Source: Collybia mongolica
Lineage: Eukaryota > Basidiomycota > Agaricomycetes > Agaricales > Clitocybaceae
DNA: 64,000 nt
Direction of reading: 5' to 3'
Assembly: GCA_013420905.1 (NCBI GenBank)
Contig: JAAXNY010000001.1
Coordinates: 6,696,001 to 6,760,000 of the forward strand
Of the stretch, positions 22,574 to 37,751 are shown piece after piece (the first letter of the stretch is position 1; every line of letters starts with the position of its first letter). The translations under genes and the position numbers were made by a program. The notes beneath the pieces are model-generated. The model was not told where the DNA came from. It saw nothing but the letters and a program-made list of their open reading frames with translations, and ran no database searches.

Positions 22574-25500
22574 ATGGCCGCTATGGGTCCGCTTCTTTCG
22601 CCACCGTGTCCAACAATGTCCGTCAAGTCCAAGCAAAGCTCTGAAGAAAGCGACAAACAATCTATCGTCGCTGAGGTCGCCATTCCAAATAACATCACAA
22701 AACGATCAAGGCACGTCATCATGCTACTAGCGTGCTTTTTTACTAGTACCCATCCAAATATTGATTGATTTGATTGCAGGCTATTTCGAGTCCCATTCAC
22801 GTCAAGCAAACCACCTCCACCACCGAACGCCTCCATAGACGATGCTCTTATCATACCTGAATCTACCGCTAGCCTCTTCAGCCTCATTACCTTTGAATGG
22901 GTTACCCCTCTTCTGTCCCTAGGCTACGCACGTCCTCTCGAAGCTCCTGATCTGTACAGGCTCCAACCAGATCGCGGAGCAGCATATATAGCTGATAAAA
23001 TTAATGCATCCTTCGACCGACGGCAAAAAGAGGCGCACGAGTACAATATGCGTCTCGCAAACGGTGAAATACACCCAGGTATTTGGAAAATTGTGATTTG
23101 GACGTTAAGTGGCCGGAGAGTAGAGCAAGAAAAGAAGTGGAGAGAGGTGGATGGAAAGAAGAAGGCGAGCTTGGTATGGGCAATGAACGACAGTGTTAAA
23201 TGGTGGTTCTGGTCTGCAGGGTTGCTCAAAGTTGTCGGTGACACAGCGCAAGTGACAAGTCCACTTCTCGTCAAAGTGAGTTTTTTTGGGGACCTCAACA
23301 TAAGGATTTATTAATATATAAGACTCCATGAAGGCCATTATCGAATTTGCGAATGAAGCATACTTTGGTCATCGCATTGGTGGTCCTGTACCGGCCATTG
23401 GCACTGGAATAGGCTATGTCTTTGGCCTTCTCGCTCTACAGGCCGTCGCATCGTTGTCCACTCATCATTTCTTCTACCGCGCCACTTCTACAGGAGTTCT
23501 CCTTCGTGGGGGACTTATCACAGCTGTCTATACACGGTCTCTCAGGCTTACATCCAGAGCACGTTCAACCCTCACCAATGGGAAGCTTGTAAACCACATC
23601 TCCACTGATGTCTCCAGGATCGATTTTTGTGCAGGGTTCTTCCATATGGTATGCGTACCCTTCTTCCTTTATCTGTTACTATGAAGCTAAACCGAATAAA
23701 AGGCATGGACAGCTCCCATCCAAATGATCATCTGTCTTATCCTTCTCATTCTCAATCTCGGCCCAAGTGCAATAGCTGGCTTCGCGTTTTTCATTCTCGC
23801 GACACCAGCTCAAACAATGGTAATGAAACAATTATTTTCGCTACGGCAAAAGAGCATGATTTGGACGGACAAACGTGCAAAGCTTCTGCAAGAACTACTT
23901 GGAGGGATGAAAGTCATTAAATTCTTCGCTTGGGAGGTTCCCTTCCTTGGTAGGATATTTGACTATCGTAGGCGAGAGCTGGCGTACGTCTGTTCTTCTT
24001 TTCCGAACAATGATGCTGAGTAATATATCTCGAACAGGTACATTCGGTCCCTGTTGATCATCCGTGCAGCCAACAATGCTGTGGCGATGAGCATGCCTGT
24101 CATGGCCTCAGTCATTGCGTTTGTAACTTACTCCCTTACGGGACACACGCTCGACCCGGCTGTTATATTTGCTTCTTTGACTCTGTTCACTCTATTAAGA
24201 TTGCCTCTTATGTTCTTACGTGCGTCTCCTCCTGTTCGAGATTTGGTGAATGAATTTAACACCCATTCATATTATACAGCCATGTCTTTTAGTTCAATCG
24301 CTGATGCCGCCAACGCTGTAGGACGCCTTTATGGTGTTTTTGAGGCAGAGCTTCTTGATGAAACTCACATCGTGGACACAGACCTCGACGTCGCGATCGA
24401 AGTCAAAGGAGCCTCGTTCACTTGGGACTCACCCCCACCCGACACCTCGAAAGGCTCTAGTTCGAAGAAACGCAAAAGCGGACATGGCCTTGAAGCGAAA
24501 CTTGCGGCGGCGAGAAAAGACAAAGAGGCTGCAGATAAAGCTGCCGAGAAAGCGAAGAGTGACGAGGAGAATGTTTTCAAGATTAAGGAGCTGGATATGC
24601 TCATTCCGCGCGGCCAGCTAGTAGCCATCGTCGGTGCTGTTGGATCTGGTAAAACATCCCTTTTACAGGGTATCATCGGCGAGATGAGAAAAACAGGAGG
24701 AAGTATCAAATTCGGGGGGTCGGTCGGCTATTGTTCACAAAGTGCCTGGATTCAGGTCAGTCAATAATCCATGCACAATTGCCGTTTACCTGACTTTATG
24801 AATCTTGCGTAGAATGCCACCATCAGGGAGAATATTTGTTTTGGTCGGCCTTTCGAAGAACAGAGGTATTGGAAGGCAGTGGTGGATTCATGTCTCGAGC
24901 CCGACTTGGAAATGTTGCCCAACGGTGATCTCACAGAGGTCGGAGAGAAGGTTTGCGTTTTCCCACATCCCAAATTTTATCTGGGTTACTCATCCATCTT
25001 AGGGTATCTCTCTGTCCGGAGGCCAGAAACAGCGACTCAACATTTGCCGTGCCATTTACTGTGATACCGATATTCAAATATTTGATGTGTGCTCGCAATG
25101 TCATTTAAAAGTTTGCTTCGCTAATCAACCATTCTCTCCACAGGATCCGCTGTCTGCTCTCGACGCTCATGTCGGAAAAGCCGTGTTCCAAAATGTTCTC
25201 CAAAACAGCTTGTCTGGGAAGACGCGCGTCCTCGTCACTCACGCCTTGCATTTCCTCCCACAAGTAGACTATATTTACGCGATCACGGAAGGTCGCATCG
25301 CAGAGCAAGGGACGTATGCCGAGCTCATAGCGAACAAGGGGGAGTTTTCCAAGTTCGTTCATGAGTTCGGCTCGAAGGAAGAGAAAGAGGAAGAGGAGAA
25401 GTCCGAAGGGGCGGGAGAAGGTCAAGATGCAAAAGGAAGTAAAGAGGGGAGGAAAAGAGCAACCGCGGGAGCCGGGCTTATGCAGGCAGAAGAAAGGAAT

Positions 25501-28453
25501 ACCGGTGCAGTCAACTGGGAGGTTTACAAGGCGTATTCGGCTGCTGGAAAGGGCAAATTGGTCCTTCCGTTGTTATTCTTTTCTATTGTTCTGATTCAGG
25601 GGGCGACCGTGATGGGATCATACTGGTATGTTTCTCCATTCAAGCCATGTTTGAGTATTGACATGCTATACTAGGTTAGTATATTGGCAAGAGCGGTACG
25701 TCGAGACTTGTGATTCAGACTATCTACCTTATCACGTTCTGACGTGGATGTATAGCAAATGGACACAACCAGAAGGATTTTATGTTTGTTTTACTTATTG
25801 CTGACTCGTATCAAGGACTAATACGCTTGTAATAGATGGGAATTTATGCGTTTCTAGGAGTTGCCCAAGCCATCGCCACCTTCATCATGGGAAGCATGTT
25901 CGCCATGTTAACTTATTTTGCCTCACAGCACCTTCACAAGGTGGGTAGCAATGATGATGTCACTTGGTGGAAATCTTTGACAACGAAATTCAGGATGCCA
26001 TCAACCAGGTGATGCACGCACCAATGTCTTTCTTCGAAACCACCGTAAGCATCTTACTCAACTTGCTCCCGCTTCTAAATTTGAATGTAATTCACCAGCC
26101 TCTAGGGCGGATTATGAACCGTTTCTCGAAAGGTAAGTATCTTACAGAACAAGTCGCAGATTGAGCTAATCCCCTTATAGATATTGACACAATCGACAAT
26201 ATGCTCGGCGGTCGGTTTTTTGTTCGCCATATCAAACTTTGCTTACTCGACCCCCACAGATTCCCTTCGGATGCTCGCTGGCACAAGCTCATCCATTATC
26301 GGTGCAATTATCCTAATATCTATAGTGTTACCCTGGTTCCTCATTGGTGTCTTCTTTATCATCATTCTGTATCTCTATGCTGCTTCTTTTTACCGTGCTA
26401 GCGCCAGAGAATTAAAGGTGCGCCTGTTTTTTTTTTCGCATCGCTCTGAGCTTTAGCTGATGTAGAGTTTTGCAGCGACTCGGTAAGTCCATACGACAAC
26501 GTTTACAGAAAAGCTCGCTCACAACTGAATTATCAGATGCCGTTTTACGATCTTCACTTTACTCGCATTTCTCCGAAAGTCTTTCCGGGCTTCCTACGAT
26601 CCGTGCATACGGAGAAACAGAACGATTCCGCCGTGATAATGAGACTCGAGTTGACATAGAGAATAGGTGTGCCTGTGCAGGACTCGCCACTTCTAAATAG
26701 ACTAACCTAATTTGTGTGGACTCAGGGCTTACTGGTTGACAGTAACAAACCAGGTAACTCCGGCATTGTGTCTATATGGTGTAACAGTTGATATATTGTA
26801 CCCCCAGAGATGGCTTGGAATTCGTCTCGATTTCTTAGGCGCGATGCTAACATTTATTGTTGGGCTTCTCACAGTCGGTACGAGATATACCATCTCCCCT
26901 GCTCAAACTGGCCTGGTTTTGTCGTACATCCTCAGCGTGCAACAAGCGTTCGTGTTTTAGGTATTGTCCGGTATAATCCATCCTCACCCCCAGATGAAAA
27001 TTATAGGTTTGGATGGCTTGTCCGACAAAGCGCTGAAGTTGAAAACAACATGAATTCCGTAGAGCGTATCGTGCATTATGCAACCCAGATTGAACAGGAA
27101 GCACCACATAGATCGTCGGGCAACAAGCCACCATCAGGCTGGCCCGCTAAGGGTCGTGTCGAACTCAAAGATATAGTGCTAAGTTACCGACCAGAGCTTC
27201 CCCCAGTGCTCAAAGGTGCATAACACTACAGTTAGATAATTTTGATTTTCATAATTTCCACAGGACTCTCAATGACTGTGCAGGCTGGAGAGAAGATAGG
27301 TATCGTTGGGAGGTAAGATTTTCGAGAGGTAAGACAAGTTGAGTATGCCTAATCTAGCTATTTAGAACGGGTGCTGGAAAGAGTTCCATTATGACAGGTT
27401 AGCGCCTCTCCGTTTGCGCGGTTTCCCCCATTTTGACTCGATGAATAGCTCTTTATCGCCTGGTGGAATTGACATCAGGATCAATGTTTATCGACGACAT
27501 TGACATATCTAAGCTTGGGTTGGCTGACTTACGAAACAGTCTTGCAATCATCCCGCAAGATCCGGTGAGTACTAGTGCTGGCGCAGTCTGGTAACTCTGA
27601 TCAGTCTTTTCTTCTACAGTTGCTCTGTAAGGCACTTCATTATCATCAAGAAGTTGATCTGTCTGCAACTAAGCCCCCTTAGTTTCTGGAACTCTACGAA
27701 GCAATCTAGACCCATTTGGCCAGCACGATGATGCCACTCTCTGGGACGCTTTGAAGCGTGCCTACCTTGTGGACAATAATCCGAAACGTGATTCTCTATT
27801 GCTGCCTGATGATGATATCCCCAGTGGCGCACATACCCCAATGAACCGATTTACCCTCGACAGTGTTATCGAAGACGAGGGTGGGAATCTGTCTATTGGC
27901 CAGGTGGGAAGCAATACAAAAAAGTCCTTCGCACACATGCTCAATCTTCCGATAGCGGTCCTTAGTTTCCCTGGCTCGAGCCTTGGTAAAGGAATCAAAA
28001 ATCATTATCCTCGATGAAGCTACAGGTTGGAAATTGAATTGCATTGTTTAAATGGCTTCGGACTGATCAGAAGAATTTCATAGCCTCCGTTGATTATGAA
28101 ACAGATAGAAACATTCAGGACACGATTGCTTATGAATTCAAAGACCGAACCATCTTATGCATAGCTCGCAAGTGTCCATTCTATGAACCACTCCCTGTGT
28201 TAATTACGTTCCTCTCAACAGACCGATTACGCACGATTATCTCATATGATAGAATATGCGTCCTCGATGCCGGCCAAATTGCCGTAAGATCTACCTCATA
28301 ATAACGAACGTGCTATCTAACTCCATTGCGTAGGAATTTGACACGCCGATACGACTCTATGATATTCCCAATGGGATATTTAGGGGGATGTGTGAGCGTT
28401 CCTCCATAACCTTAGATGACCTGAAATTGGCCGCAAAGACGCTCTCGGGTTAA
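22574..28453 (+). CDS. ABCC-type (Yor1/MRP-like) full-length ABC transporter
   Basis: ATP-driven efflux pump with TMD1-NBD1-TMD2-NBD2. TMD1 starts with [20 protein letters not shown] and [22 protein letters not shown]1 has Walker [10 protein letters not shown], the Q-loop in [10 protein letters not shown], signature LSGGQKQR, Walker B IQIFDDPLSALD and H-loop VTHALHF. A long charged linker (Lys/Glu-rich, near 25350-25460) joins TMD2. NBD2 has [29 protein letters not shown], the ABCC signature [15 protein letters not shown], Walker [13 protein letters not shown] and H-loop IAHRLRTII. The first two residues of the H-loop context need a GC-AG intron (28168-28221). The stop is at 28453. The N-terminus is the least sure part: ATG at 22574 or 22616, and the first donor is unclear. 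Substrate unknown. Confidence 0.92.
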
Positions 28454-28713
28454 GGGAGTTTGTAATGAAAATTAGAAGGGAACTTAAAATATAGAACATT
28501 GTGTTGTCACAAATATACTGTACCAGTGCACGTCCCTTACGTACATATACTTTTGCTATTCAAAATAATTCCAAAATGTTACAAACATACGTGGCTAAAT
28601 AACTGGAAATTAAATTATGTGAGGTGGTAAGTGGGTGGGAGAACGTAAAGCAAAACACGATAACATAAGTCAGACAAAATTAATTATACAGTTACTGTTC
28701 TAGATGCAATGGC

Positions 28714-30334
28714 CTAGTCAGCTGTGAAGAGCTTCTTTAAATATTCGCTAGCGGCCTGTTTCACAGAGGCATCCACAATTGGGTTGCCAATTATTTCCTG
28801 CTCAGATAGTAATAAGATTCCTGGCGTAGGTTACTTGGGGCGGAAAATACATACTATTGCCCGATCTGTTTTCTGTTGGGCAACTGCCTTCTGCTTTGTG
28901 TATTCGAACTCAGCGGCTTCACGCTCTTTTTTCAGCCGTTCCCCTTCGCGACGCTGGTTGCTTTCTCTCTCTTCCCGCTCGTCCCGCCGCCGCATATACT
29001 CAAGCTTCATCTTCGAAGTTTGTGTTTGGACCTGCAAGTACTGCATCAAACTGGATACCATTCCTTGTGTTACAGAGAGATTAAATGCTTGATCTGAACT
29101 CGATGGAGTCATGACAGGGGCAATCTGCCCAGACCCGCTGGGAGTCGCTGTGATGGGGGTAGTTGAGGGTGGCGGCGCAGGGTCCCTCATGTTGTGGGGA
29201 TTTATGAACGACATCGGGTGAGAACGATCGTGAGACATGCCGTTCATTCCATTGACCAGGGTGACTGGGTCAGGGAAATCGATGGTCTGATCATCATCAC
29301 CGTCGGGGTCATCGCCCCCACCCGAATTCGAGGGTCCTGCGGTGGTGTTTCGAGGCTGAACAGGTCGCGTAGTTGCAGGATCGCCGTGCCATCTTGAACT
29401 CGGTATCAATAAATTGGGCGCTCGTATAATTAATTTAGAATTACCTCCGGTAAAACAGGTCGTACCAACCCACGCGATGCCAGTGATCAATTGTGCGTGC
29501 GGTGACGTTTCCGACATCACAACCGGCCTTTCGAGCGGTTTGCAGCCTGCGTTCGTATTCACGAAGGCGATCGGCTTCACTCAGCGAGCCGACTGAAATA
29601 TTGCTGGATTGCGCGGTATAATTTTCAAAGGCGTATATTTGCTTGAAGAGGTTAAAATTGCGCTCGTAGCAGCCCTTGAGTGCCTGATAAGTCTTTTTGC
29701 TTCCAAAAACTTCAACGGCACACTGCACGAAAATAATCTGTAAGCATCACGGCAGCGAATACAACAACAATCCGCACTTCGCGTAGACACGAGTTCTTTG
29801 TTGCACGAAGAGAATTCCAATGGTCATCCTGCCCTGGACCCATGAGCCAACTGAACAGCTTGGATTTTTCCTCGTCCGTCCAGTGTTTAGCGCCCTGTGC
29901 ACCTCCGTCAATGTCAAAAGAATCGCCGTCGTCATCCCGCCGGCGCTTGAGCATTTGGGTGCTCATAACGGTGTCAATCTGCTTGCGCTTCATACCGGGC
30001 GAACCTTGGCCAGGAGTCACGACAAAAAGAGGGGAATGAGAGGAGGAAACGCCTGGATGGGGTTGTGAAGGTCCACTACCATTTTGGTTGAGGCCTGTTG
30101 GCGAGGTGGAGATATTTCGAAAATTGTCAGGGCGAGCATAGGCAGCGGCTGGACGGACAGTACCCGGAATCTGGGGTCCCAGAGCTTGGTTCAAGCTCTG
30201 ATGGGGCTGGAAGGGAGTCTGGTACGATTGGGTGAGCTAATCAGGGTAGATGGTGTTGAATTTGCTCAACACACCGAGCCATTGCTGTCAAGATTGGAGT
30301 CCCTTCTCTCAGGCAGAGGCATGCGGTACTGCAT
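28714..30334 (-). CDS. Conserved fungal protein with SANT/Myb-like domain
   Basis: Model from ATG at 30334 (MQYRMPLPERRDSNLDSNG) to TAG at 28714 with about four introns. After a Pro/Ser/Gln-rich N-terminus and a basic KRKQ/KRRR patch comes a SANT-like domain, HWTDEEKSKLFSWLMG to LKGCYERNFNLFKQIYAFE, split by an intron after NSCLRE. A second helical part ends HWHRVGWYDLFYRRWHGDP. A long low-complexity section follows, then a charged coiled coil (RRRDEREERESNQRREGERL) and a tail ending EYLKKLFTAD. This looks like a nuclear DNA- or chromatin-binding protein. I recognise no named family beyond the SANT resemblance. Confidence 0.72.
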
Positions 30335-30605
30335 GGCTTGTTCACTGGAACATGGTAAGATAATTGAAAGTTAATGTTAAGAACCAATGCATTGCGCCTG
30401 CTCGGCCAAGGCTGTACCTACTTTTGCACCTGCCCGTCCATCTTGAATTGAACCGCGTCCGACTCAGTTGCAGATCAGTCAGAGAGGTCGTGGCAGTGGT
30501 TCGCAGTGGCTCGTTTCTCACGCGTTTGTTGTTCCATCACTCCAAAATCAAACACATTAATGCTCCAAAATACAAAAGATAGTACATCTAATACACCCCA
30601 GACCA

Positions 30606-34813
<4,208 letters not shown>

Positions 34814-35117
34814 TTAAGCACGCGATGGCTTTGAGGTCTTGAGTAGTCAGATATTGACAAGTAGAGAGGAAAACACTGCTCCGCCGTCGTCGTCGACCGT
34901 ACCGGGCCAGTGAGCAATGTTGTTTGTCGGTGTTTGATTTGCCTCCTGAGCCGCGTGGTTTTGTAATCAACACTTAACTTTGTGACACCTCGAGGTTATT
35001 TAAGGTTGTCTCCTCCCCTCCTTTCTAGCCATGAAACGATGCCAGCCCCGATCACGTTTCCACTATGTTTACGACACTCATGACGTTTTTTAGTCTTCAA
35101 TCCTTTCATACGCACTT

Positions 35118-35930
35118 CTACCAATGTCTTTTTTTACGATTCCCGAGTTCATCTCCGCTCAGGCGTCTGCTGCAGCTCGGCTTGTTCCTGACGATCATAT
35201 ACATTCCAGGAGTGGCTGCTAGTTGAGCATGTAGTCCAGTACCAAAGTTCACAGACAATACGCGCAAATAGTTTTGATGGCGTGGGTCTTCGACTTGTTC
35301 CCACTCTTCATTTCGAATCCTGGCGAACCAGTTTGTAGACGATGATAACGCTCACGTCTGATGGCTGAAGAAAAGGCGAAAAATCCCCGCGTTGCAAATT
35401 ATAACTACAATACGACATTCTGCAGTAGTTTGAAGTTCTGATCTCATTTGAGTCCCAGCCAACATCATAACCCCAACACGAAGGTGGCTGGATCCTCGAG
35501 TATACCCTCCTACCGGAAACTGACATAAAATGCAACCTAGAAGGCCACCGTGGTGCAATTCGCTAAACACGGTTCTATTCTGACTTATACACAAGCGATC
35601 CACAAGTTCAACGGTTTCTATTTGAACCATCCCACTGCAACGCCCATGGTTACGTATGCCCCCAAAAGGACAATAGTGCCCCTGTAACGAGCTCCTTGTC
35701 CCAGACGTCCTGTTAGGTCTGTGTGTCTCATCAGTACAAAGGTGATCTACGTACTCTCGCAGTATGATAATCCATCCGAAGCTTTGCAAAAAGATACACG
35801 AAATTCGGGATGTGCGACGATGCTGTACACGACTGCCAGAAAACAACTAGAAGCCACACAATGGTCGGGGGCCGCCTCCGCTCATTGGGCACTCATGAAG
35901 GAATGGACTCTTTTGCATGAAAATAGCCGC
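35118..35930 (-). CDS. Unidentified spliced gene (low confidence)
   Basis: Several adjacent minus-strand segments look coding but I cannot join them with certainty. One has a hydrophobic stretch RYRGTIVLLGAYVTMGVAVGW behind a good acceptor (CCTAACAG). The last has WEQVEDPRHQNYLRVLSVN then FGTGLHAQLAATPGMY and stops at 35118. Good donor GTACGT lies near 35753. The product may be a small membrane protein. No family is recognised, and the exon order, start and middle are unresolved; a decayed gene is also possible. Confidence 0.3.
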
Positions 35931-35949
35931 TCAGCAAGGACGTGGATAC

Positions 35950-37500
35950 CTAGAAGCTGTTTCGATAACGCCCCTTGGCATTGTCCTTTGTTCCTTTCCA
36001 TATATTCGCCTTTCCTTTACGTTCCCATCCACTAGGTTGCGCCATTTGGGCACACCCCTTCTCTCCGCCGTGTTCCCACACCCTACGGAAGTAAGCCTGT
36101 AGATGCGGCCAATCACCATTGTCTCCGAGTTCGTTCGATGAGCCAACGCCAGTTCGCCGCCACTCAAAACCTCGATGAACCATGTACGCGAGCAACGGGA
36201 AAAAGGCACAATCTGTGAGGCTAAATTCATCGCCCGCAATGAATGCAGTTTTCTCAGCATACACTTCCCAGAAATCCAGCTCGTCGTCAATTCCCTTGAT
36301 CAGCTGATTTCTCTCCGTCTCGTCAAACTTTGTCCCGTATTTTTCAGCGTCAAAATGTGCATCAAGGACTTCGCATAAACGATGCAAAGTTTCCGATTCC
36401 TGGATGCGAGAGAGTGAAAGTGCTCGGGAAACACGCTGAGAAACAGGTGGAAGGAGCGGTTTTGAAGGGTTGTGGTATGTTTCAAGATAATGCAAGATGG
36501 CGATACTCTCGTTTACGACGATCTTGGGCTGGGCGCCCAAATCCGCATGTGCCAAAGAACCAGATGGTTGAATGTTATCAACGAATACTGGTGCTTTGCC
36601 GCGGTGGTTGAGCGCAAGGAAATCGGGCGGCCTCGTTTCTTTGGGGTGGCTCATAACGAGCAGTCTTATGGCGTTGAACCTTATTTCCTGGACATGAGTG
36701 TGTATTTAACAATACAAAAGATGACAAAAAGTACTTTGACGTACCTTCTCGTACAATGCCATCATTACACGCCAACTGGGGATCGAGCCATTGACATAGT
36801 ATAAGCGTGGTAAGTGATCAGAGGCAGGAATGGAAATCCCTTCTGAAGTGTCAAGATCAGAACTCGACACAACTCGGATACCGTATTTGAGCATTGTTTC
36901 CAGAGCTTGATCATGACTTGTTATTCTCCTCCACCCTACACAATCCTGTAGCACTGTAACATCGAAACCGAAATCAACAGCATCCAGAGCTGTAGCCATA
37001 ACACATATATTGGTTAGAAGGCCCGCGAGAAAAATAACCTTAATGTCGCGATCCCTCAACTCTACTAAGAGGTTGGTATCCTTGAAAGCAGAGTACCACG
37101 TTTTAGTAACAATGATGTTTTCCGAGCCAATACCCCTTGAGATGAGCGACGCGATATCTTCGGTGAATTCAGCACCAATACTGCCTTTCTCACAGCAAGG
37201 TATCTTTCCTCTGTGCGTTCCGGTCTGAACGCTCTTTGCATCCCACTGCTGCTCGCCATCTGGGAGGAATTGATGACCATATTGAGCGCGCACCCAGTAA
37301 ATGGGAGTTTTAAATCTGCGAAATATAGCAGCCAGACCCGGTAGGTTATTGAGGAAAGGTCGTGACGATTCGTGAATCAGGAACCGCCCAGTGCTGGGGG
37401 AGAGAAATTCATTCTGGAGGTCGATGAGCATGAGGCAGCATTTTCGAGTCATTGATTCGTCGCTTGACGTTTTGGTCGTGGTGTTTTTATCATTAGCCAT
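35950..37500 (-). CDS. Isochorismatase-like hydrolase fused to glutathione S-transferase
   Basis: A single 497-residue frame in two exons (37500-36745 and 36687-35950), joined by a 57-nt GT-AG intron in phase 0. Residues 1 to about 228 form a cysteine-hydrolase (isochorismatase-like) domain with its triad in place: Asp27 in LMLIDLQNEF, Lys133 in IVTKTWYSAF and Cys166 in GLLTNICV. From about residue 231 a GST starts with the thioredoxin fold RLYYVNGSIPSWRVMMALYE, then LNHRGKAPVFV, the glutathione-binding VNESIAILHYL and the C-terminal all-helical domain with the capping motif GDEFSLTDCAFFPLL. No stop or new promoter space lies between the domains. It probably acts in the cytosol on small electrophiles or amides; the substrate is unknown. 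Confidence 0.88.
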
Positions 37501-37751
37501 AATAGATTTGGGTTAAGGTAGCGGCAATCCATACTCATCCAATGTCAGGTGTTGTGACTGATGTGTGACGAGACCTAGCATGCACATGACCTTCTCCGCG
37601 ATTCGCCGACGCTTCAGCGATTGCCGCTTTGTCGTACTATCAAGCACAGTTCCTCTGCAAAAATTACCCTATCATTATATACCAGTGCAGCAGTGAATGT
37701 AAAGTATATTAAGTTTGAATTATTATTATAGTCTTTGTCCACCAACGACTC

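Noticed and set aside
28831..29097. Plus-strand frames opposite the SANT-like gene
   Set aside because: They mirror the charged coiled-coil coding region on the other strand and have no motifs.
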